A DNA stretch of 44,675 nt from Bacteroides sp. 43_108 (GTDB lineage: Bacteria > Bacteroidota > Bacteroidia > Bacteroidales > Bacteroidaceae): the NCBI GenBank assembly GCA_001915545.1, contig MNQS01000014.1, forward strand, positions 1 through 44,675. The letters are read 5' to 3'. The translations under genes were made by a program, and so were the position numbers. The notes under the pieces are model-generated. The model saw nothing but the letters and a program-made list of their open reading frames with translations. It was not told the DNA's origin and did not search any database. Shown here piece by piece: positions 14,626 to 23,424 of the stretch. The first letter of the stretch is position 1. Every line of letters begins with the position of its first letter.

Positions 14626-16878
14626 TCAAATACGTGCAACAGTCTTAATATCTGGAATTTTCTTCAAATTGTCAATAATTACTTCTACATCGTCCGTATC
14701 GTGAACATAAACCTGAACACGTCCTTCAAAAAGTCCATCATCCGACTCTATCTCCAATTTACGGATGTTGACATTGAGAAGTTTTGAAATCACCTGCGTA
14801 ATCTGATTAAGAAGACCTACTTTATCAATTCCCTTCATATATATATTTACAGGGAACAGAAGCACCTTGTTGGTATTCCATTTAGCAGCCAAAACCCTAT
14901 TGCCGTGACTGCTTTTCAGACGTATGGCTGTAGGACACTGGAGCTTGTGTATTGCTATATGGTTGTTGTCATCTATAAATCCCATAACCGGGTCACCAGG
15001 AATAGGCTTACAGCAATCCGACAGTGTGTACTGACCACTGATAGTATCCTCAGTCAGGATAAGAGTCTGCTTGCGGTCTATAGGCTTTGTAGACTTTTCA
15101 ATCTTCTGTTCTGGAGTCTTATCCGCATGCTTGCGTCCAAACTTAAAAAGATTCTTAAACGAAAGTGAAAGCACTCCGCTCTGCCTGCCACGCAATGCGT
15201 CAGCATCTTCCGGACCAAGAACGACCTGTTTCTTACCTAAAGCAGAATAGAAAGCATCGACTTTGCTCATGCCATGCTTACTGCACAGCTTTTCGACATT
15301 TATAGAGTTCTTCTGAATGTCTTCTTTCTTAAAGAAATCATCCAAAATCGCTTCACCGGCCTTACGGGCATCTCGTTCTTCACGACGCAGGATGGAAAGA
15401 ATCTTTGCAGTAGCCTTGGCTGTAGTTGCAATATTGAGCCAAGACTCCTGAACATACTGAGACTTGGACGTAAGTATCTCCACCTGGTCACCGCTCTCAA
15501 GCTTGTGGCTCATAGGTACAAGCTTGTGGTTGACCTTTGCACCAATGCAATGACTTCCTACAAACGTGTGTATGGAGAAAGCAAAGTCGAGTGCCGTACT
15601 TCCTGCCGGAAGCGTTCGCAACTCACCTTTTGGAGTAAAGACGAAAATTTCAGATGCAAAAAGATTGAGTTTGATGGTTTCAAGAAAGTCCATTGCATCC
15701 GGCTGAGGATCATCAAGTATTTCCTTGATGGTTGTCAACCATTTGTCGAGTTCGCTTTCACTAGCCTGCTCTGTCTTGTCGCCTTCCTTATATTTCCAAT
15801 GGGCGGCAAATCCCTTTTCCGCAATTTCGTCCATACGACGGCTACGGATCTGCACCTCTATCCATTCTCCCTTATGGCTCATGAGGGTGACATGGAGCGC
15901 CTGATAACCGTTGGCCTTAGGATGGCTTACCCAATCGCGCAGACGATCTGGATGCGACTTATATATCTTGCATATTGCAACATATATGTTAAAGCATTCC
16001 CTATATTCTTCTTCGAGGTCCGCAGTATCGAATATGATTCTTACAGCAAGTATATCGTAAATTTCCTCGAATGTTATATGCTTGTTCTGCATCTTGCACC
16101 ATATAGAATATGGAGACTTGATGCGGGCCTTGATTTCATATTTAAGCCCCATACGGTCAAGACTGGCCCTTATTGGAGCTGTGAACTCATCAAAGACGGT
16201 GTTTCTCTCGGCTTCCGTAACAGCAAGCTTATCGATGATCTGCGCATACTCGTCAGGATGCTCGTATTTGAAACTGAGATCCTCCAGTTCGGTTTTTATG
16301 GTATTAAGTCCCAAACGATTTGCCAGTGGAGCATATATGTACAGCGTTTCACCAGCTATCTTATACTGCTTGTTGACCGGCTGCGAACCGAGTGTACGCA
16401 TGTTGTGCAGTCTATCGGCAATCTTTATAAGGATAACTCTGATGTCTTCGCTCATAGTCAAAAGAAGCTTCTTGAAATTCTCAGCTTGAGCAGAAGCATG
16501 ATCACCGAATATGCCTCCGGAAATCTTTGTCAATCCGTCAACTATGCGCGCAACCTTCTCACCGAACATGTTTTGAATATCATCGACAGTATAGTCGGTA
16601 TCTTCGACAACATCGTGCAGGAGTGCGGCGCATATAGACGTGGAACCAAGTCCTATTTCCGTACACGTAATCTGCGCAACAGCAATAGGATGCATGATAT
16701 AGGGTTCGCCAGAAAGACGTCTGACGCCCTTATGTGCATGCCTTGCAAAGTTGAAGGCCTTGGTAATCACCTCCACCTTCTTACGGTGCCGGCTTGCAAT
16801 ATAAGAATCAAGAAGGTTCTGAAACGCTTCATTAACCATCTTTTCTTCATTCTCTTCTTTTGTAAGTAGCTCTTCCAT
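14626..16878 (-). CDS. rel: Bifunctional (p)ppGpp synthetase/hydrolase
   Basis: 750 aa, full length. It makes and degrades the stringent-response alarmones from GTP/GDP and ATP. Domain order: HD hydrolase with intact HDVVEDT at 88-94; synthetase domain around 250-380 with DILAVRI and GYQALHVT; TGS domain around 410-470 (VFTPKGELRTLPAGST); a helical and zinc-finger-like region with DCCKPIPGD; and a C-terminal ACT domain ending near residue 750. The intact HD motif indicates working hydrolase, as expected for a sole Rel enzyme. It is the last gene of the parA-parB-DUF5683-transglycosylase-rel run, an order known from other Bacteroidales. Confidence 0.96.
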   Translation of the reverse strand: MEELLTKEENEEKMVNEAFQNLLDSYIASRHRKKVEVITKAFNFARHAHKGVRRLSGEPYIMHPIAVAQITCTEIGLGSTSICAALLHDVVEDTDYTVDDIQNMFGEKVARIVDGLTKISGGIFGDHASAQAENFKKLLLTMSEDIRVILIKIADRLHNMRTLGSQPVNKQYKIAGETLYIYAPLANRLGLNTIKTELEDLSFKYEHPDEYAQIIDKLAVTEAERNTVFDEFTAPIRASLDRMGLKYEIKARIKSPYSIWCKMQNKHITFEEIYDILAVRIIFDTADLEEEYRECFNIYVAICKIYKSHPDRLRDWVSHPKANGYQALHVTLMSHKGEWIEVQIRSRRMDEIAEKGFAAHWKYKEGDKTEQASESELDKWLTTIKEILDDPQPDAMDFLETIKLNLFASEIFVFTPKGELRTLPAGSTALDFAFSIHTFVGSHCIGAKVNHKLVPMSHKLESGDQVEILTSKSQYVQESWLNIATTAKATAKILSILRREERDARKAGEAILDDFFKKEDIQKNSINVEKLCSKHGMSKVDAFYSALGKKQVVLGPEDADALRGRQSGVLSLSFKNLFKFGRKHADKTPEQKIEKSTKPIDRKQTLILTEDTISGQYTLSDCCKPIPGDPVMGFIDDNNHIAIHKLQCPTAIRLKSSHGNRVLAAKWNTNKVLLFPVNIYMKGIDKVGLLNQITQVISKLLNVNIRKLEIESDDGLFEGRVQVYVHDTDDVEVIIDNLKKIPDIKTVARI

Positions 16879-16988
16879 AAGACCGGTAATTAATGACTAT
16901 TTTGTCAAACGTTAAACATCACCAATGCTGATATCCATAAGGACACTTACATAGTAAACGATGCACGATATCAGACATCACAAGCCTA

Positions 16989-18260
16989 TCAGCGTACACG
17001 TATTCTCTGTCCTGGACGTATCATAGTACCTCTGATGCCGTTGAGACGTCTCAATTTAGAAACAGTTGTTCCGTTTCGCTTAGCAATTTCCGACAGTGTA
17101 TCGCCCTTTCTAACCTTAACTGTTTTAGTGCGTGTACGTGAAGACTTCTTTGTGCTATGCTTTTGATTGTATACAGTTTCCGAGACATCTGCAGTCACAG
17201 AACGTCTCATCTGTACATTGTCAAGCTTCATTGCATATATACTGTCTTCATTCATGATGAATTTCTCGATATATGCCTGAGGTAGGCGCAAAGCATAATC
17301 AGCCGGTACGATATCATGTCTATACTGCGGATTCAGAGCACGAAGCTGTTCGACTGTAACTCCGCATCCGTGAGCAATCTGATCAAGATGCACTTCCTTT
17401 GAAACCACTACCGTATCTGTTTCCATAGGAAGGTGAGCTTCCATTGGTCTTATTCCGTGCTTGCAGTAATAGTTCATTATATAATTGGCGGCAATGAATG
17501 CCGGAACGTAGCCACGCGTTTCCCTAGGAAGATATGCATATACAGTCCAATAATCTGTGTGCAGGGAATCTTTTGAAGATCTTGCTATAGCCTTGTCTAC
17601 GTTGCCTTCACCACAGTTATATGCAGCAATGGCCAATCCCCAATCGCCGAAGCGGTTGTAAAGATCGCGCAAATATTTGGCTGCGGCATAGCTGGACTTA
17701 ACAGGATCGCGTCTTTCGTCAACAAGTGTATTGACTTCCAGTCCATAACGTTTTGCGGTAGGCACCATAAACTGCCAAAGTCCAGCAGCTCCCACTCTCG
17801 AAACAGCTGTCGGACGTAATGCAGATTCTATAACTGGAAGATATTTCAGCTCCAATGGAACTCCATACATCTCGAGCGCCTCCTCAAATATAGGAACATA
17901 GAAATTAATGTTTCCCAACATGACGGCAACAGAGTTACGGAGATCCATACAATACTTATCTATGAACTTTCGCGTAACATTGTTGATTGGCATCTCTATA
18001 TTTGTAGGTATACGTGAAAGTCTCTGTATGAGTATGCTGTCGTTGTACGGCAGATCCTCAACAACTTCATGTCCTTCAGACAACCCATTGGCAACACCGT
18101 ATTCGCTTAAGATTGTGTCTGCATCAGTTGTCATTCCATCAGGCATATCAAATGCCTCTATCTCACCGGTTTTGTCATTACGCACCTCAATCGTGTTCTG
18201 GGCCATTGCTCCACCGAACAGGCACGCCGACATAAACAATATTGCAATTCTCTTTTTCAT
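16989..18260 (-). CDS. Membrane-bound lytic murein transglycosylase, MltD-like, with LysM
   Basis: About 423 aa from the chosen Met. A signal peptide (MKKRIAILFMSACLFGGAMA) is followed by an SLT domain: catalytic Glu in VIESALRPTAVSR, then GAAGLWQFMVPTA and AAYNCGEGNVDKA. A C-terminal LysM domain (VRKGDTLSEIAKRNGTT) binds peptidoglycan. The enzyme cleaves glycan strands, forming 1,6-anhydro ends, in the periplasm. Ten extra upstream codons are possible but would place residues before the signal peptide. It starts 11 bp after the DUF5683 stop, so the two are cotranscribed. Confidence 0.93.
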   Translation of the reverse strand: MKKRIAILFMSACLFGGAMAQNTIEVRNDKTGEIEAFDMPDGMTTDADTILSEYGVANGLSEGHEVVEDLPYNDSILIQRLSRIPTNIEMPINNVTRKFIDKYCMDLRNSVAVMLGNINFYVPIFEEALEMYGVPLELKYLPVIESALRPTAVSRVGAAGLWQFMVPTAKRYGLEVNTLVDERRDPVKSSYAAAKYLRDLYNRFGDWGLAIAAYNCGEGNVDKAIARSSKDSLHTDYWTVYAYLPRETRGYVPAFIAANYIMNYYCKHGIRPMEAHLPMETDTVVVSKEVHLDQIAHGCGVTVEQLRALNPQYRHDIVPADYALRLPQAYIEKFIMNEDSIYAMKLDNVQMRRSVTADVSETVYNQKHSTKKSSRTRTKTVKVRKGDTLSEIAKRNGTTVSKLRRLNGIRGTMIRPGQRIRVR

Positions 18261-18271
18261 ATTCTGTCCTT

Positions 18272-19141
18272 TCAAAAGTTCAAACTGCACTGTATGCCAT
18301 AAGAATTTGAACTTAATGATCTTATATTATTATCAAATCTGTTATGCTTGTCATTTATTATAGCCGGCTGAACTTTCATACTCAAATCACGGCTGATATC
18401 GAAGCTGGACAATTCAGCATCTACATAGGCATCAACTATGGAAAGAAGATAGACACCTATTATACAGAAAATGCTGAGGTCGCGATATCTTCTGTAATAG
18501 TTCTTTTTGTTCTGGAACAATGTTTTCAGACGTTCCATATTAGCATCAATATCATAGCTTGGCGGAAGGAAATTCTCATAGCTGTTGGTGTTTGGATCAT
18601 CATCCATAATATCAATATATGCCTGAGAATAATCTCTATACATCGTGTTGTTCCAGCTGAGAGCATACGCACATCCCACAAAAGCTCCATAAACTATCGG
18701 AAGTTTCCAATATTTACGGTTGTAAATTTGTCCACCTCCGGGGAAGACAACGGCATACCACATGGCACGCTTCGGATCCGGAATCCAGCGCTCGGTGTTG
18801 ATCACCTCACCTGTGACATAAGCAGAATCTGCCTTCAACGAAGCTATGGAAGCTGAATCTGCAGTATAAACCAAAGAGTCATTGGACAAACTGTCAACGC
18901 GTGCACCAGCAGAAGCGATAGTGTCACCTGCGATCCCGACAATACTGTCGTTGACAGCAAAATCACCGCGCGACAACGTATCAGAAACAACGGAGTCTGC
19001 CACTTCGGAATCCGAACCATACAGCTGTTCCCACAGGCCTGCAACAGGTTCTGATGCCGAAAAATCAAATGCAAATGAACTGAAAAAAGTGCAGATGCAT
19101 CCGACAACAATCAACAAACAACGTCTATATAAATGTCTCAT
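18272..19141 (-). CDS. DUF5683 domain protein with signal peptide
   Basis: About 289 aa from Met at 19141, where an arginine-containing start and hydrophobic core (LLIVVGCICTFFSSF) form a signal peptide. A Ser/Asp-rich linker follows, then the DUF5683 region beginning with WIPDPKRAMWYAVVFPGGGQIYNRKYWK, and two membrane helices (YGAFVGCAYALSW and FCIIGVYLLSIVDAYV). DUF5683 is a Bacteroidetes family of unknown function, usually found between parB and a lytic transglycosylase, as here. That constant company suggests a role in envelope growth or chromosome-linked division, but this is inference. Confidence 0.85.
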   Translation of the reverse strand: MRHLYRRCLLIVVGCICTFFSSFAFDFSASEPVAGLWEQLYGSDSEVADSVVSDTLSRGDFAVNDSIVGIAGDTIASAGARVDSLSNDSLVYTADSASIASLKADSAYVTGEVINTERWIPDPKRAMWYAVVFPGGGQIYNRKYWKLPIVYGAFVGCAYALSWNNTMYRDYSQAYIDIMDDDPNTNSYENFLPPSYDIDANMERLKTLFQNKKNYYRRYRDLSIFCIIGVYLLSIVDAYVDAELSSFDISRDLSMKVQPAIINDKHNRFDNNIRSLSSNSYGIQCSLNF

Positions 19142-19272
19142 TTGGATTACTATAAAAATATGGATTTGCCGCATCAGAACCATACAGGTCATTACATCGG
19201 CATAAATACCATAAGAAAAAAATAAAATTACGGTCACCTGATACGCTGACCGTAATTATACAATATCAATGT

Positions 19273-20151
19273 TCACTCTGCTGTACAAGCAGCGATTATC
19301 CTCTTCAACTCTTCTGCATCTGCAAAAGATATGCTGATTTTTCCACCTCCTTTTGGAGTACATGAAATCTGCACCTTGGCACCGATACGTTCCGAAAGGC
19401 GACTGCGCATACCAACATACTCTTCAGGAAGAGATTTTGCTGCAGTTGTCTTCACATGTTTATATTCGCCGTTTTCATTGATTTCCTTTATGAGTTCCTC
19501 AACCTTACGCACCGAATACCCCTTCTGCTGTATCTCTCTGAAAAGTTTCAGCTGAAGCTTCGGGTCTTCAAGTGAAAGCAGGGCACGTGCATGTCCCATG
19601 TCGATTTCATGGTTCTGCAAAGCGACCTGAACCGGTGCCGGAAGTTTGAGCAGGCGGAGATAATTTGCAATTGTAGTGCGTTTCTTGCCCACACGATCGC
19701 TCAACTTCTCCTGAGTAAGTTCATACTGATCGATAAGATGCTGATATGCAAGCGCAATTTCTATGGAGTTAAGATCCTGACGCTGAATATTTTCAATCAG
19801 TGCCATCTCCATGACATTCTCATCGCTGGCCTTACGTATATATGCAGGAATAGACGTAAGTCCTGCCTGCTGTGATGCACGCCAACGACGTTCACCGGCA
19901 ATAATCTGATACCTTCCGTTCTCCATCTCACGAAGAGTTATAGGCTGGATTATTCCAATCTCTGCTATGGAGTCAGCCAATTCGCGGAGCTGTTCTTCAT
20001 CGAACTCACGACGCGGCTGGTTAGGATTAGCATCTATAAGATCTAGTCTGATTTCATTTATTGTAGACGAGCCCGCAGTTCGAACCTCTTCAGTAGATAT
20101 AAGCGCGTCCAAACCACGTCCCAATGCGTTAAATTTCTTTCTTACAGCCAT
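19273..20151 (-). CDS. parB: Chromosome-partitioning protein ParB
   Basis: 292 aa. ParB binds parS sites near the replication origin, loads condensin and works with ParA. The N-terminal CTP-binding domain has NPNQPRREF, IIQPITLR and GERRWRASQ. The ENIQRQDLN segment and the helix-turn-helix (LTQEKLSDRVGKKRTTIANYLRLL) follow, with a C-terminal dimerisation part. It follows parA with an 84-bp gap. No convincing parS palindrome was seen by eye in the window. Confidence 0.96.
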   Translation of the reverse strand: MAVRKKFNALGRGLDALISTEEVRTAGSSTINEIRLDLIDANPNQPRREFDEEQLRELADSIAEIGIIQPITLREMENGRYQIIAGERRWRASQQAGLTSIPAYIRKASDENVMEMALIENIQRQDLNSIEIALAYQHLIDQYELTQEKLSDRVGKKRTTIANYLRLLKLPAPVQVALQNHEIDMGHARALLSLEDPKLQLKLFREIQQKGYSVRKVEELIKEINENGEYKHVKTTAAKSLPEEYVGMRSRLSERIGAKVQISCTPKGGGKISISFADAEELKRIIAACTAE

Positions 20152-20235
20152 TTGTCAAGATTTTCTATTCAGCTTTACATCATATAAAATATTCACTAAG
20201 TCTTTGCAAATCATGCAAAAGCGCATAACGCCCAA

Positions 20236-20997
20236 TCACTCGCGACTGATAATTTCCTTTGCGAGAGCCGAGTAATTCTTAGCACCGGTTGAAGTTGCAT
20301 CATATAGAATACAAGGAATACCGTGACTTGGTGCTTCACTCAATTTGACATTTCGCTGTATGACAGTTTTAAAAACAAGTTCCTGGAAATGGCGTTTTAC
20401 CTCTTCATAAATCTGATTCGCAAGACGTAGACGTGAATCATACATTGTAAGCAGGAATCCCTCAATCTCAAGCTGAGGATTAAGTTTCGATTTTATGATT
20501 TTTATGGTATTGAGAAGCTTACTTATACCTTCGAGGGCAAAATATTCACACTGCACTGGTATTATTACCGAATCAGCAGCCGTAAGAGAGTTGACCGTAA
20601 TCAGACCAAGGGACGGAGAACAGTCTATAAGTATGTAATCGTACTCACCCCTCAACGGGTCAAGCACTTTCTTCATAACCCGTTCCCTATTATCAATATT
20701 GAGCATTTCAATCTCGGCGCCTACCAGATCGATATGCGACGGAATAATATCAAGCCCCTCTATATCTGAAGTGTAAATTGCTTCATGAGGATCTGCATTG
20801 TCAATTATGCAATCATAGATGGATGTTTCGACCTGCTGAATGTCGACACCGAGTCCGGAAGAGGCATTTGCCTGAGGATCAGCATCTACAACCAGCACTT
20901 TCTTTTCAAGAGTTGCAAGAGAAGCAGCCAAGTTTATGGCAGAAGTCGTCTTTCCTACACCACCCTTCTGATTTGCCAAAGCAATAATTTTACCCAT
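20236..20997 (-). CDS. parA: Chromosome-partitioning ATPase ParA (Soj)
   Basis: 253 aa. Deviant Walker A motif KGGVGKTT at residues 11-18, followed by VVDADPQANASSGLG and the Walker B-like ILIDCSPSLGLIT. The short length without an N-terminal HTH is that of chromosomal Soj-type ParA. It is a DNA-binding ATPase that moves ParB-bound origins. It is the first gene of the par-rel unit, with a perfect -7 box 64 bp upstream. Confidence 0.96.
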   Translation of the reverse strand: MGKIIALANQKGGVGKTTSAINLAASLATLEKKVLVVDADPQANASSGLGVDIQQVETSIYDCIIDNADPHEAIYTSDIEGLDIIPSHIDLVGAEIEMLNIDNRERVMKKVLDPLRGEYDYILIDCSPSLGLITVNSLTAADSVIIPVQCEYFALEGISKLLNTIKIIKSKLNPQLEIEGFLLTMYDSRLRLANQIYEEVKRHFQELVFKTVIQRNVKLSEAPSHGIPCILYDATSTGAKNYSALAKEIISRE

Positions 20998-21060
20998 GTT
21001 TCTTCTTTTTCATTCATATACGCACATGCAAGTATGTACATATATATTCCATATTATATG

Positions 21061-21068
21061 CAAATATA
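21061..21068 (-). promoter_or_regulatory. -7 box of the parA operon
   Basis: TATATTTG on the minus strand, a perfect TAnnTTTG, in the gap between the SUI1-family gene and parA. The -33 box is unclear. Predicted leader about 57 nt. Confidence 0.55.
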
Positions 21069-21121
21069 GCGCTTTCCCAATACACAGTAAGCCTTTTTTC
21101 TATTTTTTAACGGAACAAGCG

Positions 21122-21460
21122 TCAGCGCGAATTGCTGTATCCCTCTGCTTTCAATATCTCCACGACGCGAGCTCTAAGATCACCCTGAATTACGATTTCG
21201 CCATCTTTAGCCGAGCCTCCTACCCCACATCTATTCTTCAGGATACGTGCCAGCTCTTTCAAGTCTTCTTGACTTCCCACAAAGCCTTTCACCAACGTAA
21301 CAGTTTTACCTCCACGGCCTGCCCGTTCCATACTTACCCTGAGTTTCTGGGCGTTACGAGGCAAACTTTCTTGCTCGGGCTCACTGTCAGATACAAATTC
21401 ATAATCGGGATTTGTGGAATATACCATTCCCAATCTATGTTTCCAATCGTTATTACTCAT
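21122..21460 (-). CDS. SUI1/eIF1-family translation factor (YciH-like)
   Basis: 112 aa. The C-terminal half has the SUI1 fold signature: KTVTLVKGF, LARILKNRCGVGGSAKDGEIVIQGD, and a final helix. The N-terminal 45 residues are a variable, charged tail. Bacterial YciH-type proteins resemble eukaryotic eIF1 and may monitor start-codon fidelity or act under stress; the exact role is not settled. It stands alone between tRNA-Pro and parA. Confidence 0.9.
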   Translation of the reverse strand: MSNNDWKHRLGMVYSTNPDYEFVSDSEPEQESLPRNAQKLRVSMERAGRGGKTVTLVKGFVGSQEDLKELARILKNRCGVGGSAKDGEIVIQGDLRARVVEILKAEGYSNSR

Positions 21461-21465
21461 ACATA

Positions 21466-21488
21466 CAAATATATTATTTGCAAAAATA
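21466..21488 (-). promoter_or_regulatory. Two overlapping -7 boxes before the SUI1-family gene
   Basis: On the minus strand both TATTTTTG (21481-21488) and TATATTTG (21466-21473) match TAnnTTTG perfectly. The upstream box would give a leader of about 14 nt; the nearer box would put the start of transcription almost at the ATG, giving a leaderless message. Confidence 0.45.
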
Positions 21489-21551
21489 GCAAATACATGT
21501 CAATGCATGAAAAGCAGCAGATGAAAAAAGGCGCAAAACTGCAAAACAAAA

Positions 21552-21586
21552 AACGAGATATCAGACTTGAAGTCGAATATCTCGTT
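21552..21586 (-). terminator. Terminator of tRNA-Pro
   Basis: Perfect 10-bp stem AACGAGATAT (21552-21561) / ATATCTCGTT (21577-21586) with a smaller inner stem GACTT/AAGTC. On the minus strand it is followed by TTTTGTTTTG. It begins 5 bp beyond the 3' end of the tRNA. Confidence 0.88.
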
Positions 21587-21591
21587 TCGTT

Positions 21592-21666
21592 GTCGGGGCA
21601 GCGTGACTCGAACACGCGACCGCCTGGTCCCAAACCAGGAACGCTACCAACTGCGCTATACCCCGA
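21592..21666 (-). tRNA. tRNA-Pro (anticodon UGG)
   Basis: Cloverleaf on the minus strand: acceptor TCGGGGT pairing with GCCCCGA, D-arm with GCGCAGTTGGTAGCGT, anticodon stem CCTGG / CCAGG with the 7-nt loop TTTGGGA giving anticodon TGG, and T-arm GCGTGTTCGAGTCACGC. No CCA is encoded at the 3' end. It decodes CCA and by wobble other Pro codons. It has its own promoter and terminator. Confidence 0.96.
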
Positions 21667-21728
21667 ATATTATTTTACTTAAATTGCCTCGGACAACTCA
21701 TTTGGCAGTTGCTTTCCGAAAGCGAGTG

Positions 21729-21759
21729 CAAAGGTACTACTTTTTTAATAACATGCAAA
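21729..21759 (-). promoter_or_regulatory. Consensus promoter of tRNA-Pro
   Basis: TTTG (21756-21759 on the minus strand), 19 bp, then TACCTTTG (21729-21736), both exact matches. Transcription from about 21722 leaves 55 nt of leader before the tRNA. Confidence 0.85.
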
Positions 21760-22157
21760 AAACATGTCTATTTTTTCAATAAAAAAGTTATAAAAACGCA
21801 TATCAAACAATATATGATGCCATAGAACGAGTATTATTCGCAAATTTACCAGAGATTGCAATAAGCAATACTTGGAATAGAAGACTGGTTGTAAACACCA
21901 TCGCAACCAACAAAAACAAAAATAAAAAGCATTTTCATCCGAGTTAAACAATATTTCCATCTGTACTAACATTACACGCCATCTGTACTAACTTTCCATT
22001 GCTGAGTTGTTAACCGAAAATGTGCATATTGCGAGCACAGCACACACACTTTTTTAGAACAAATTTCAAGGAATACATTGATGCTTTCAACACACTATTC
22101 CACATCCATCAAAAACACATGTATAAGATTTAACCACTGTCAGAATTACGAATAAAA
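21760..22157. other. Intergenic stretch without recognisable gene
   Basis: AT-rich DNA between the tRNA promoter and the fcl terminator. It has no credible coding frame. The only structure seen is a 14-bp direct repeat, CCATCTGTACTAAC, at 21957-21970 and 21979-21992, 22 bp apart. Confidence 0.6.
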
Positions 22158-22186
22158 AAACCGCATCGTACTCTACGACACGGTTT
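22158..22186 (-). terminator. Terminator of gmd-fcl
   Basis: Stem AAACCG (22158-22163) / CGGTTT (22181-22186), with inner TCGTA/TACGA across a small internal loop. On the minus strand a run of seven T follows. It lies 26 bp after the fcl stop. Confidence 0.85.
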
Positions 22187-22212
22187 AATATTATAAAATA
22201 CAAAATACAGAC

Positions 22213-23382
22213 TTACGCCAAACTATTCTTGTACCATTCGAACAGACGTTTTACTCCATCTTCGATTTCCACCTTATGATGCCATCCGAGCTTATGAAGT
22301 TTTGATACATCCACCAACTTTCTAGGTGTACCATCAGGCTTGGATGCATCAAATTCCACACGCCCCTTAAAGCCTACTGTATCTGCTACAAGATGTGCAA
22401 GTTCCTTTATCGTAAGCTCTTTGCCCGTTCCAATATTTATATGGCAATTACGGATCTCGCCCAAAGAAGGTATGGCACCTCCTCGTCCAGTTGAAGAATT
22501 TCTGTTTGCAGGTCCGTCAGCCTTAGCACCCAGATGCACAGAACTGTATACGTCGCGCCCTATGATATCCTTAAAATCGACATTAAGAAGCAGATAAACA
22601 CTTGCATCGGCCATATCTTCGCTCCACAAGAATTCGCGCAGTGGGGCACCAGTTCCCCAAAGAACAACACGACCTGGTTCGATACCGTATTTCGACAATA
22701 TATTCAGAATCTGCTGTTCGGAAGCACTGCCATCAACTACTTCTACCGGACGAACGGAAAGATCTTTGCGCACTGCCTCCCAATTGTTCTCATCAAGTAA
22801 CTTGCTCAAATAAATCTTCCTCATCATGGCAGGCATCACATGACTGTTTTCAAGATGAAAATTGTCATTTGGTCCATAAAGATTTGTCGGCATTACTGCT
22901 ATATAGTTGGTTCCATACTGCAGATTACAGCTTTCACACATCTTGAGCCCTGCAATCTTGGCAATGGCATACTCCTCATTCGTATATTCAAGTTCTGAAG
23001 TAAGAAGTGCATCTTCACTAATAGGCTGAGGCGCATTCTTAGGATAAATACATGTAGAGCCCAGGAACAACAACTTTTTAACGCCATGCGCCAATGATTC
23101 TCCAATGACATTGCATTGTATCATCAAATTCTGCATTATAAAATCGGCCCTATACAAGCTGTTTGCCATAATACCCCCGACATGGGCTGCAGCGAGAACT
23201 ACATATTCGGGATTTTCTTCGTCGAAAAACTTCTTCACAGCTACACGATCCAGCAAATCCAGTTCCGAATGACTCCTGCCCACCAGATTGTTGTAACCAC
23301 GTTTTTTAAGATTATTCCAAATGGCAGAACCCACAAGACCGCGGTGACCGGCTACATATATTTTTGCATCTTTATCAATCAT
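22213..23382 (-). CDS. fcl: GDP-L-fucose synthase
   Basis: 389 aa. It converts GDP-4-keto-6-deoxymannose to GDP-L-fucose by epimerisation and NADPH reduction. Cofactor motif GHRGLVG is at 12-18, with catalytic Ser109 and the Tyr138-x3-Lys142 pair (YAIAK). The NLYGPNDNF and ENSHVMPAM segments are typical of the family. It is about 65-70 residues longer than the E. coli enzyme; the extra sequence lies between about residues 205 and 310, including the low-complexity AKADGPANRNSSTGRGG part, and seems to be a lineage insertion, not a fusion. It lies 42 bp after gmd, forming a two-gene GDP-fucose operon. Confidence 0.95.
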   Translation of the reverse strand: MIDKDAKIYVAGHRGLVGSAIWNNLKKRGYNNLVGRSHSELDLLDRVAVKKFFDEENPEYVVLAAAHVGGIMANSLYRADFIMQNLMIQCNVIGESLAHGVKKLLFLGSTCIYPKNAPQPISEDALLTSELEYTNEEYAIAKIAGLKMCESCNLQYGTNYIAVMPTNLYGPNDNFHLENSHVMPAMMRKIYLSKLLDENNWEAVRKDLSVRPVEVVDGSASEQQILNILSKYGIEPGRVVLWGTGAPLREFLWSEDMADASVYLLLNVDFKDIIGRDVYSSVHLGAKADGPANRNSSTGRGGAIPSLGEIRNCHINIGTGKELTIKELAHLVADTVGFKGRVEFDASKPDGTPRKLVDVSKLHKLGWHHKVEIEDGVKRLFEWYKNSLA

Positions 23383-23424
23383 AACAAATCAATGTATTTA
23401 TGAAAAGCCATTAAACAAGAAACA

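Noticed and set aside
15274..16869. 531-codon open frame antisense to rel
   Set aside because: It lies wholly opposite an intact Rel enzyme, has no recognisable domain, and reflects the codon bias of rel.
21745..21972. 75-codon frame upstream of tRNA-Pro
   Set aside because: It overlaps the tRNA promoter, is Phe/Cys-rich in the way of AT-rich noncoding DNA, and has no homolog that I recognise.
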